A DNA stretch of 64,000 nucleotides. It comes from Fragilaria crotonensis (Eukaryota > Bacillariophyta > Fragilariophyceae > Fragilariales > Fragilariaceae). Both the position numbers and the translations under genes were made by a program. The notes beneath the pieces were generated by a model. That model made no database searches. It was not told the DNA's origin and saw nothing but the letters and a program-made list of their open reading frames with translations. This document shows, piece by piece, positions 54,230-64,000 of this stretch; the first letter of the stretch is position 1, and every line of letters begins with the position of its first letter. The DNA lies in NCBI GenBank assembly GCA_022925895.1, contig JAKSYS010000001.1, positions 662,434-726,433 on the forward strand, in the 5' to 3' direction.

Positions 54230-55562
54230 TCAGGTGTGTGATTCCGTGTTGCACAAAGTGATTTTGTAATGCTCTCCTACATGTGCTCGTGCTCCTTATA
54301 TTTTGTGTTGCTGCGCCATGTTTTCAAACACATCCACAACCAAATTTCAATATATTGTATATACATTACTAGTGCTTAACAATTTGTACATACATCACAA
54401 AGGCTGGTTGTACTTGTAATTCATATTTTATTCGTACTGATTACATTTCTATTCGTATCATACTACAAAGTGGTATGTAAATGCATTTCCGTTATGTATC
54501 CAAAAAAATGATAGTGTCTGCATTTGAATTTTTTTAGTCGTTCAAGGAATGCTGGTTCGAGTGCCTAAGAAGTATAGTACATTAGTCACAGTGAAGAACA
54601 GTACTAGTACACTTGTACCGTGTTCTTGTACTAGCAGGTACGGCGGTACTAGCATTGTTCATGTTCAGTGTAGTATGTACCTGTAGAGCACACTGGATTG
54701 TGCATGCTGTATTGCTGTATTGCTTTGTTCAATACGATGATAGTGTACGTATTACGTACCTGTACGTAGTTAAATTGTATGCATACACACAACGCTGTGC
54801 GAGCCGTTGGTCACACTGTACGCTGTAGTATGGCGAATGGCGATACTTCCTGTCACGTCGACGTTGACGCTGTTGTGCATTTGTACTGCACGTCACACCA
54901 TGCTTGCGCAGTATAGTACGTCAATGTACCACATATCAGTGCTGGTCTAAGTACGTTTGCATTACATGTAATTTTTGCGTGCGCTGTGACGTATGCGTGT
55001 ATTTTGACCGGGTCACGATGTGGTGATAGACTCTGTATCCGCATTTTACACCCTATCGGTCTCGTGTTACTACGGTGACGTTTTTCCGTTCCTCCATGTG
55101 TTTTGGTGGCAGTCATGCGAAAAACATTCGTGTAACTGCACGGTGAATAGTGCATATGATGCAACGATCGTGTCCACTCGTGTTTTTGCATGTATTAAGC
55201 CTATATACATCTGAATATATAACATTACATACAGTGTTTTCTTACATGCATTTTCGCCTGTATTTAAGCTAAAATCATCACAATATATATACGTTGCATG
55301 CGTACAATTAAATATAGTCTTTTCTATGTACACTTTACACACAAAAAGAAAATTAGCATACGTATTTTCTTAGTCTTACAAATTGTATGATCGAAAAGTG
55401 TAGTCCCAGGTAGTGTTTTGTGGGACTTTATTTCTTGGTGGACTTCTATGTCCTATCATTCCTATAGTGCGCGCATGCAGTCCCATTTCACGTCATGATG
55501 CTCGTGCGATAAGAGCAGTGGGAAGTGCACAAAACAGTCTCGAATGCGTGTTGATTGTTTCT
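54230..55562. other. intergenic, GTAC-rich low complexity
   Basis: No gene. Clusters of TGTAC/GTACG occur at 54590-54780. A small hairpin, AGTCCCA...TGGGACT, at 55403-55428 lies near where the left end of the next element is expected. Confidence 0.45.
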
Positions 55563-56110
55563 TGCATCAATCACTTCGATCAATCGACTTCCATTAGAAG
55601 CCTTTGATCGAACTGTTTGATACCCGATCTGACTCGGGTTGTAACAAATACCATTGTAAGGAAGTAGATGCTCCGCGACAAGGACCTGGTGCCACATCAT
55701 TCTCTTCTAGCATTTGACTTCCATTAGAAGCATTTGTCTCGAAGTGGAAGATAGGCAACCTGCATCGATCAGTTTGAGCATTTGTCTTCAATTTGAAGCA
55801 TTTGTTTTCAAGTGTTGTACCTGATCGGACTCAATTTGGGACAAGTAGCTAACCGGCACTCCTTTGGGACAAGGAAGATCTGGTCTGCGAGGAGGTATTC
55901 CGCATCGATCTCTTTTAACAATTGTCTTCCATTAGAAGCATTTGTTTGGAAGTGTTGGAAACGGATTCTGACTCGAATTGAAACGAGAACTTGGTAGCAC
56001 TTGGTAGCACTTCGTGATTGACACAATTCTCAAGGACTACGAGTTCCTGGTTTTGCAGCGATCACTTTGTACAACAGTCTTCCATTAGAAGCATTTGTTT
56101 TGAAGTAGCT
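55563..56110. repeat. diverged repeat array, likely subterminal repeats of the Plavaka-like element
   Basis: CTTCCATTAGAAGCATTTG or close variants occur at 55588, 55718, 55786 (CTTCAATTTGAAG), 55926 and 56079. They sit in a larger unit that also has GCATCGATC before and GATCTGACTCGGTTG-like sequence after, with period about 140-155. The core CTTC-N5-GAAG is itself an inverted repeat. Arrays of short repeated protein-binding sites just inside the ends are characteristic of CACTA-type elements. Confidence 0.7.
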
Positions 56111-56474
56111 GTCATTTGGAACAGAGGGAACCAACTGCGATTGATAAGGATTGGCGACCACCACCAGTGAAACTGTAGTAGCTGTGGTAGGGTGTTCTCA
56201 TTGTTCACGCACTGTCACCTTTGACAAAGCAACTCTCACCATTAGTGGAGTTGCTGTGAACTTCGAGACATTCTTTGGTTTCGAAGCCTACAGTAGGGTT
56301 GACATTACTTTGAACTGGCTCACCATTTAGTGGTCATTTCTTGGTTGGTGTTTTTCTTTGCTTTGGCACAGTTCGAAGTTGTTGCACATCGTGACTACCA
56401 TCGGTTAGTTGGTGCAGCACTGTCCGTTCCTGCTTTGTGTGCCTGTGTTGTGCACTACTGCCATACGCCCTCCC

Positions 56475-59400
56475 ATGTCCCACCAAACTAAAGCCCATTC
56501 TATATGGGGTGGCGGTGCTGCAACAACAACAAAAGGGCTGCAGTATCGAGTTGGTGCCAATGTGGTTGGTGAAGTCGTGCGGTTCCGAACGTTTCCGAGC
56601 GAAACGTCCCGTCGTCTCATGGCAACTATGGCTTTGGCCATGGATATGCCCCGTGCTCTGATGAAGATGGAGGGTGGGGCTGTTGGGCATGTTGACATCC
56701 CACACGATTCTCCTGATGATGTCTCTGATGCTGACTGGTCCGATGCCGAATCGGAGGGCGGAGTGGAGGATGTGGAGGAGGTGGACGATTGGCTGGACAA
56801 CACCAAGGAGGGGGGCAAGAAGAAGCAAAAGCCTCGTACCATTTTCCATCCGTCGAAGATGCAGATGGCACGCACGATTTCGAAGTGTCTACCGAAGCAG
56901 GATGTAGAACAATTTGAACTCCTTTTCAAAACATTTCAAGGTGTTACGGAGTGTCCGTCTGGATGTGACAATTGTGGAACTGATGTCAATGCATTCATAA
57001 TCAAGACTAGAGTTGGCTGTATCGATACTCTGGGCACTTCAGCGTCTATACGGTGTGGGAATGTGGATTGTGAGATGTGTGATCAAATCAACAGTGACCA
57101 CCGGGATGGCAAGGTTTTCTTGAAACGTGACTATCTTGAGATAGTGATGATGGACGCTGTGTTGTCCCGTGTCTTGAATGCCCCAAGGCGTGTCAGCCAC
57201 TGGTAAGGAGACTGTTGACACACCGGTCAAGTTCAGAGCTGAAAGAGCAGAATATTTGGATGCAGAATTTGACTGGAGGTTTCGTGCCTTTCTTGCTGTG
57301 GTTCCTGATGGTGCAACGTATTATTGCCACCGTGATCGGCGGAACCGGGTATTGGGAAAGCAAATGAGGTTATTCCCATGGACACATCGTGGCTACGGGT
57401 AGTGAAGAATGTTGATCGTGACAGCAGTCGGTTTGCTGATGGCGGATATGTTTCTCGACTCTGGGATGGGCAACCATTCTGGAAATTCAAGATCTCGCGA
57501 GGTGAAGCGAATTTCCAGTTGAATCCCATTCCAGAAGAACCTGTCATGAATTTGTCCTGGAATGGAACCCTTCCGACGCTGCGTGTCATGTCAGCATATC
57601 AGTGTCCTGATGAATTGGGTCCATGTCTACCCCCCGATTTCATCAATGGAGAACAACATGATGGTGCCCAAAAAAAGGCACACCTGAGGCGTGTTTACAG
57701 GATGGCTCTCATGAGTTCGAAATCTGCGAGACGCGGGTGCCGTCACTATGCTCATGGCTATCTTCACCGCAAAATTGACCCAAATGAAACCTTGATCATA
57801 GATCCCGAGGATGGTGATATTGACATCCGGGTGGCCATCCAGATAAGACGTCCACCTTCGAAGGCAGACGCTAAAGATCCCACTAAGCATTGCGTTGCTC
57901 TATCTCGTGAGTCTGTGGTGCTGGTCCGTTACTTGCCACACTTGGGAAGCGGTGCCGAGAAGCTATTATCCAATATCAGGGATCACGCAAGTACTGTGCA
58001 AGGCCAAAACAAGCACTCTGCAAGGAACGGGCTTGGTGATCATGGTTCCATGTTTCCTTTGGGTTCACGCATCATGAAGGACAACATCACAAGAAAGCAG
58101 TATGTGACTTCCACGAGGTCAAAGCGGGAGCAGCGGTTATTGAAAGGGGCTGTCGTTGCATGCTCCAGGCTAGCAGCTGTAACCATCCCAGGAATTCTTC
58201 GGATTATGCAGGATGCTGAAGAAGATGGTGACATTCCTCCCCCTCACGGGGGAATGAACGGCGACTGCATGTTTTGTCGAATCTCCCATACAATGGATGT
58301 CAGTGTTGACCTTTCGAATTCAACTCACTATGATGTCAACGATGCGTCCCAAGGTTTTCCATTTGGACTGAGGATGAACCTGGAAGTACTCGCAATTGGT
58401 TCTTTATTCTCCTAACGTTTACGGCAAGAGGCCTGACGGTATGGGTGGGGAGAAGGGTGCGATGTTCCATGGAGTTGCTATTAGGCTGACCCATGGAGTT
58501 CTTATCAGTTGGGATGGTCGGGTGATTCGTCATGGCACATCGGTGATGGAGCGGACTAAACATGTGTATGGATCATTTTTTGCGGCAAAAGGTTCTGTTG
58601 TTGCATATGGCGCGCGTATGGCTTTCAGGAAGGAAGCCATCAGGCGAAGGCGATCGAAGCGGCGACAACGACAACAACGACACGATGGGCCTGGTGGATT
58701 GTTGATTTCTCCTGCGATCAGTGGATGTCGTGACAAGGACGATGGTGTGGATTTGTTATCGATCCCCATTGCCAGAAAGAGTAAGGCTTTCGGGGATTCT
58801 TCTCTGGTTGAAGCCAATGTGCTGGGAAACGATGATACGGATGAGGCTTTGGGCGATGATGTCATCTGTGGCAACGGCATTCTGGGGGATGACAATTCAT
58901 CATGGAGTAACCACAGCTATGCTGATGATGTCAACGACTCCACAAGTTGTGACATCGGCATGATACTTGACTTGACACCTGGAGGTGGACATGGATTGAT
59001 GGGAGGGCTCATGATCGATGTTCCGGATGATGACAGTTCTATTGAGAGTGACGCTCGCGATGACGGCTTTCACCAAGGTCGTCGTCCCCCAAATGATCGG
59101 TATGATAACTTGCAGAACAGAGGCCAGGAATATCCCTCTCCGAATGATGGGAAGAGACGATGGAATGACTTTTGCACTGACAGGGTTTCCAGTTATCCTC
59201 ACAACGGCGGCTTCCAACATGGACATGAACGTCGTCGTCCTCCGAATAATGATCGGTATGATAACTTGCAGAACAGAGACCAGGAATATCCCTCTCCGAA
59301 TGATGGGAAGAGACGATGGAATGACTTTTGCACTGACAGGGTTTCCGTTATCCTCACAACGGCGGCTTCCAACATGGACATGAACGTCGTCGTCCTCCGA

Positions 59401-60018
59401 ATAATGACCGGTATGATAACTTGCAGAACAGACAAGGCCAGGAATATCCCTCTCCGAATGATGGGAAGAGACGATGGAATGACTTTTGCACTGACAGGGT
59501 TTCCGTTATCCTCACAACGGCGGCTTCCAACATGGACATGAACGTCGTCGTCCTCCGAATAATGACCGGTATGATAACTTGCAGAACAGACAAGGCCAGG
59601 AATATCCCTCTCCGAATGATGGGAAGAGACAATGGAATGACTTTTGCACTGACAGGGTTTCCCGTTATCCTCACAACGGCGGCTTCAACATGGACATGAA
59701 CGTCGTCGTCCTTCGAATAATGATCGGTATGATAACTTGCAGAACAGAGACCAGGAATATCCCTCTCCGAATGATGGGAAGAGAGGATGGAATGACTTTT
59801 GCACTGATGGGGTTTCCCATTATCCTCACACTGACGGCTTCCAACGAGGACATGAACTTCGTCGTCCTCCGAATGATGGTTACTTCCGTGGAGGACAAGA
59901 ACATCATTCTACAAACCATGATTCTCTAAATGATAGAAAGAGGGCCTGGCGTGGTGATTGGCAAATCAGTCATGGTGATCGTGTTAACACCAGGGGGGGA
60001 TGGCATCATCGCTCATGA
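56475..60018 (+). CDS. 2-oxoglutarate/Fe(II) dioxygenase-like protein (possible TET/JBP type) with C-terminal repeats, several frameshifts
   Basis: From ATG 56475 a start region leads to an acidic linker and a Cys-rich segment (CPSGCDNCG, CGNVDCEMC). Frame changes near 57195 and 57365 lead to a long conserved region. Its end holds HYDVNDASQGF (His317 and Asp319 of the frame from 57378). After two more shifts (about 58355 and 58405) follow LTHGVLISWDGRVIRHGTS (His46 of the frame from 58396) and HVYGSFFAAKG. The HxD...G...H pattern with strand-rich sequence fits an iron-binding double-stranded beta-helix; assignment to TET/JBP DNA-base oxidases is a hypothesis. A basic patch (RRRRSKRRQRQQR), an acidic stretch and five 52-residue repeats complete the protein. 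Multiple shifts in the repeats mean the exact sequence is uncertain. Confidence 0.55.
59099..59878 (+). repeat. coding tandem repeat, 156-bp unit, five copies
   Basis: GGTATGATAACTTGCAGAAC starts at 59099, 59255, 59410, 59568 and 59725, spacings 156, 155, 158 and 157. The in-frame unit is 156 bases (52 residues: RYDNLQNR..EYPSPNDGKRR, WNDFCTDRVS, PHNGGFQ.GHERRRPPN). The near-identical copies differ by one- or two-base indels that alternate the frame, so copy number and indels are prone to assembly error. Confidence 0.93.
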
Positions 60019-60258
60019 TTGTGGGCAACGGATGGGTGATAACATGCATGTACGCCAACATATGTACGCGCGTTGAGTCACTGGACGGGTGCAATTGAGT
60101 GAAGATGATTCTGACAATGTGGATTCTGATGATGGTTGGTAGTAGAGATGATTCGTATAACTAATTTATTTTGTACGAGACAAATTGATGCATAGGAATT
60201 CTACCAAGCTGATTACATTGACACATCAAGAGAGTCCATTGGGTCTGGCACTGATCGG

Positions 60259-63200
60259 TCAGTCTTCCTCTTCGGAGCTCTCAGCTACTCGATCGAGAAT
60301 CGTTTTCTCATACTGCCAGTCGATGAAAGATGTCCAATTGTCTGCCCATTGATCACGGCGGCGGGTCATGAAGATGTATGGACGAAAAGGATGAGTGATG
60401 CTCCATGCATTGTGCATCCCATAATTACGTGATAAGTCGGTGATGACAACAGTTGGTCCCACTATGGAATCCACTTGGATGATATACAGTTTTGGCAAGT
60501 GCCATGACTCAGGAAGCAGCGATAGTCTATATGACTTGAAAATGGGAGGATCTTTCTCCTCCATGACTTCAGCTGCATCTGCTGCTGGTGTGACTCTGGC
60601 TGCAACTTGGTTGCGTAGTCGCTTCTTACGACGGCGCTTCCTTGGAGAAACATGCATGGAAAGCTCCTTTGCAGCCAACTTGGCTGCCTTCTCCGCCACG
60701 GTGTCAATGGCATCATAAGATTGCACGATGATGTACAAACCTGGCTCTGGGATGAACGCAGATTGATGGGGGAACTTGATTTGGCAGTTTGGTTTCAGGT
60801 TATGAAGGTTGACAATTGAGAGAATTCTAGCTGGGGTGGCTATGTCATCCCAGTCCACAAGGCATGATCGTACCAGGGCTTGTCATCATACTTGGGGTGA
60901 GCACGGTACAGTACACCTTTCGGGCAGGTATACTCAGTTTGACATGCAAGGGTAGGAGGTTCCACAGACGGGAGCAAGTAGTCGACCATGGTTTGCAGAA
61001 CATGCTTATCGATTATAAGCTGAGGCGGAACTTCGTTTGCTTTCTTCCTGTCATTGGATCGCCATGAACATTGGGCAACGCCAAGGGGAGTTGTGGAAAT
61101 GGAATAGGACTTTCCAATCCATGGTCGGCGAACGCTGTTTCCTTCACCAATGAAGTCATTCTGTACGGTAACTTCGGTGGCAACCTGTCGATTGGCATGT
61201 GAGATGGCCAAGTTCTCGGCATAGCGGTGTGCCGCCTGAATCTCATAAGTTTCATTACGCTTCTGTGTGTTCTTGACGGTCTTCTTGGCGATTGGGATGT
61301 GTGCAGATTCAGCATACGCACTATTGAATATCTCAGGAACCCCAAAGTTTTCAATGTCCTCTGCCATGTGAAGAACCAAGTGCATCTTCACAGTATTGTT
61401 TTTCAGGCCATCATGTCGAGGTGCCACAGTCTTTAGCAATCGCAATAGATATGATGTTGCATAAATTGACCTCTTCACGCAACGACGGTCAATCTGTGGT
61501 TGCTTCATCCATGCCCACCACTCCAACAAGGAGGAAAGGAGAAGCTTCAATCGGCAATGAAGTTGTCATGACCGGGATGCTTGTCTACCTGACCACCTTG
61601 GACAGCTGATGCCCTTGCCCTATCAAAACCTCTCCATAGCGGGTGGTTTCAAAAGCGAGGAGCATGATCAGGAGAATGCCAGCATATTCGTGGCCTGGGA
61701 TGTTGGAAGCCGAGGAAAAGTCATTTGTTGTTGTACGTGGAATGTTGCGGTCACTCTGTCTTACCAGCTGTGATGCTATGTCTTGACAGAGTCGACTGTA
61801 CTTCCTGCCAGACACACTAGTCTGGCCAATTTGTTTGAAAAAGGATTTGACAACATACTTAAACCAACCAAGTAACACAAGATGTAAGATCTCGCCAGGA
61901 CAGGCACCGAAGATACCACGATCAGAATGCGCTCCAAATCGGACCTTGTCAAACGCATTTACAAGCATGTGCTGAGATTTTGATTGCAGAACATCAAAAC
62001 TCTTGGCGTGGACAAGTCTGTTGATCGCCAGGGGCTTCCTCTTTGCAAACTGCCGACCCTTTGACCACCCGCTTTTCATTGTGGGACACTCGCAAGCTCG
62101 GCATAACTGTGCGACACCACCGGTGCGAGACTTGTAATGACCACAAAGTGCATCGTGACCCTCTGTGTCCCCTATTATGAAAGGAATGTAGGGGTGGAGA
62201 ACTGTGGGGTACGACTTCCCCCTGTACTGTATGTTCCACTTGATGCCCCGCTCTTGCAGTGAAAGAAAGCCTGATTGTTGGAGGATGAAGTTGATTTGCA
62301 TGTGATACTCGTTTACTTTCCATGTTGCATTGGTACATCTCTTGTACATGGGAAGAGGAGCACTTGCGGCGAGTTCCACAGCAATGCCAGGTTCTGCGGG
62401 CTGAAGATCCTTTTTTAAGGGATGGATATACCCCAAAACACGCATTGCCTCAGGTTTCTTCCGAACATCATGTTGCATGAGCCCATACTGCATTGTAATG
62501 GGTTCCAATGGCAAACGGCCACTTCCACCAACATCACATATTGTCTTGTCGATTGCCAAAGGACATGCAATCAACATATCATGTGGGTTCTTGCAAAGGG
62601 AGCTGTGGGTTTTGAGATACGATCGACCAGTGTTTAAATCTCCGATTACACTACCATTGGGAACTGCATATGGATCGTGGTCGGGATTCCAATCACCGTC
62701 AAATATGTAGTTTGTGTCAGCATTAAGATGACGACAGGACAAAAGGTCAGCAAAAACAGCTGATGCGCTGAAATAAGCAACTCTAACTGACACGTCAGAA
62801 TAAGGAAGGTAAAGTGTCTCCCATACTGGGATCAGCCTATCTCTGTTGAGACGCTTTGTTACCCTTGACAATACTGTCTTTCGAGACGTGATTGCAGTGT
62901 CACGGAAAACGTGACCGCTGCGAACAGAACGATTGGTCCATTGCATAATAGCCTCGTATGCCTTCATTGGGGCACCAAGGTTGCTAAGTGTTTGAAGAAG
63001 ATCAATCTGAACCTTCTCCTCACGGGAAAATAGAGAAAGGTTAAGACCATTGTCGTTGACGGAATCGATGTGCTCCTGATAAGCTACCAGCATGGAAGAG
63101 TCGGAGCATCTTTGTCCTCAGATTCTTCCGCGGAGGATGCTGTTTCAAACTCGCGAATCGAGGAATCAGGAGCATCTTCTTGGTGGACTTCGCCTAAGAC

Positions 63201-63650
63201 AGTGGGTGTCGCTTCGTCATCCAGGACAGGGAAGTCATCACATGGGTTCTCTGATGCGGTACCAAAGTCATTAACCTCACCACGTTGTTCAGGCGTGATG
63301 GTGAGGCTATGACTGTCATTCCTCGAAACTGGGAAAATGGAGCGGCGAGAAGAACTCCGATGATGCAACTGCCTGGGGTGATGATCAGAGTCAACACCAT
63401 CGGAGTCGATATCTTTGGGGTCTGCTGTTGTATCCTCTAATCTCTTTCTACGCTTCCTGCGTCTGGCGTGGTTAGTGGCTGGACGTTTTCGTGAGCCTTC
63501 GATATCAACAGAACACTGGGGGTAATGGGAAAAATGACGTGACATCTGTCCGGCCTTGACCTCTCGACCACATGAGTAGCAGCGCTCCTTCTCTGGGGAT
63601 GAAAAGAGATGACTGCGCTTGCGGATACTTTGAGTGTGGTGTTCATTCAT
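60259..63650 (-). pseudogene. Plavaka-like transposase, several frameshifts
   Basis: Four minus-strand frames form one protein. From Met 63650: a basic start, a zinc-finger-like CYSCGREVKAGQMSRHFSHYP and a Lys/Arg patch. At about 63090 it passes to YQEHIDSVND and the core with MLIACPLAIDKTICDVGG, PFIIGDTEGHDALCG, a CRACECP knuckle and GIFGACPGEILHLVLLGWFK. Shifts near 61590 and 61555 lead to LLEWWAWMK, KMHLVLHMAEDIENFGVPE and AESAHIPIAKKTVKNTQKR. A shift near 60850 leads to DWDDIATPARIL and WSITHPFRPYIFMTRRR. The D..GHD and C-x2-C arrangement and the K.H..H...NFG block match the Plavaka/Tnp2 branch of CACTA transposases as I know them. Protein-level conservation is good despite at least four indels. 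Confidence 0.78.
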
Positions 63651-64000
63651 TGTTGGGGATGCTTTTGCATACAATAAACATAGGAAGGGAACATACACAG
63701 CAATACAATTGAAAGATGTACCGTGGTAGCCATCAGATTGAAAAAGGGATACAAATACGTTCCGAATGTGGAGGCGGGAAGCATCATCTTGGGGTACCTC
63801 AGTGATGTGTTCAGAGATAGTAGGACCATACATGTGCATCACTTCAAAAATTTGAACGACATCCAATTTATAAATAGAAATGTAAAAGTATGTCCATATC
63901 AGGAAAAATTGATACAGAAAAGTGTATAGATAACATACGAAACTGTTCTAAAGTATACCGTCTGTGTGTGGGTGTAAAACCCGCAAGGTTCTGAGGTATG
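63651..64000. other. 5' flank of the Plavaka-like transposase to the window edge
   Basis: An open frame extends upstream to 63866 but lacks recognisable content. No subterminal repeat like the one on the left was found before the window ends. Confidence 0.4.

Larger units (their letters stand above)
55563..64000. mobile_element. Plavaka-like (CACTA superfamily) DNA transposon carrying a dioxygenase-like gene, right end outside window
   Basis: A transposase gene (minus strand) and a double-stranded beta-helix oxygenase-like gene (plus strand) converge with 240 bases between them. A repeat array lies on the left. Neither terminal inverted repeat nor a target duplication could be fixed; the right end is beyond 64000 and the left end is somewhere at 55.38-55.57 kb. 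That both genes belong to one element is inferred from adjacency and the repeat array. Confidence 0.65.

Noticed and set aside
54548-54562. tRNA B-box-like GGTTCGAGTGCC
   Set aside because: No matching A box or cloverleaf arms upstream at the right distance.
1-64000. CRISPR array, bacterial operons or prophage
   Set aside because: The regular repeats (178, 156 and 47 bp) lack short repeat/unique spacer structure, and gene content is clearly eukaryotic.

Overview
The window looks like nuclear DNA of a diatom, most likely a raphid pennate. Host genes are sparse and mostly intronless. One product (8417-9436) has a secretory signal ending in a His-Ala-Phe junction like the diatom plastid ASAFAP motif. 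About two thirds of the window is mobile-element DNA of classes common in diatom genomes: Ty1/copia, non-LTR with RNase H, PIF/Harbinger, an IS630/Tc1-type DDE family and Plavaka-like CACTA. The species cannot be fixed from sequence alone.

Layout. 1-7.7 kb: 3' part of a Ty1/copia element with an unusually long gag, broken pol and 3' LTR. 8.4-10.7 kb: a predicted plastid-targeted protein facing an FAD monooxygenase. 11-17 kb: gene-poor, with relics of a LINE, a copia element and a transposon-linked protein, plus a four-copy 178-bp tandem repeat. 17.2-20.5 kb: a large DDE transposase split by one frameshift. 21.1-22.8 kb: secreted subtilase with promoter-proximal tandem repeats. 23-27.8 kb: a 90-bp relic of the monooxygenase locus, a frameshifted SGNH/SASA esterase and a second full-length monooxygenase. 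28.6-29.75 kb: PhyH-like dioxygenase. 30.27-34.03 kb: a PIF/Harbinger element delimited by terminal inverted repeats and TTAA. 34.6-38.1 kb: a cationic amino-acid transporter and a queuosine-salvage (Qng1/DUF2419) gene, convergent. 41.5-50.2 kb: an apparently complete 8.7-kb non-LTR retrotransposon with a perfect 18-bp target-site duplication. 52.5-54.2 kb: an Arg/Ser/Gly-rich protein of a family that also left a relic at 13.2 kb. 55.6-64 kb: a Plavaka-like DNA transposon that also carries a 2-oxoglutarate/Fe(II) dioxygenase-like gene.

The host genes are single metabolic or transport functions with no obvious shared pathway, except the monooxygenase paralogues, which come from local duplication. 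The most notable unit is the right-hand element: a transposase and a double-stranded beta-helix dioxygenase-like protein (HxD...H) in convergent orientation, with an array of repeats at the left. This arrangement recalls the TET/JBP genes carried by fungal DNA transposons.

A caution runs through the annotation. Many otherwise well-preserved reading frames, host and transposon alike, are broken by single-base indels, several of them in homopolymers. Some of these are probably consensus errors of the assembly rather than real decay.
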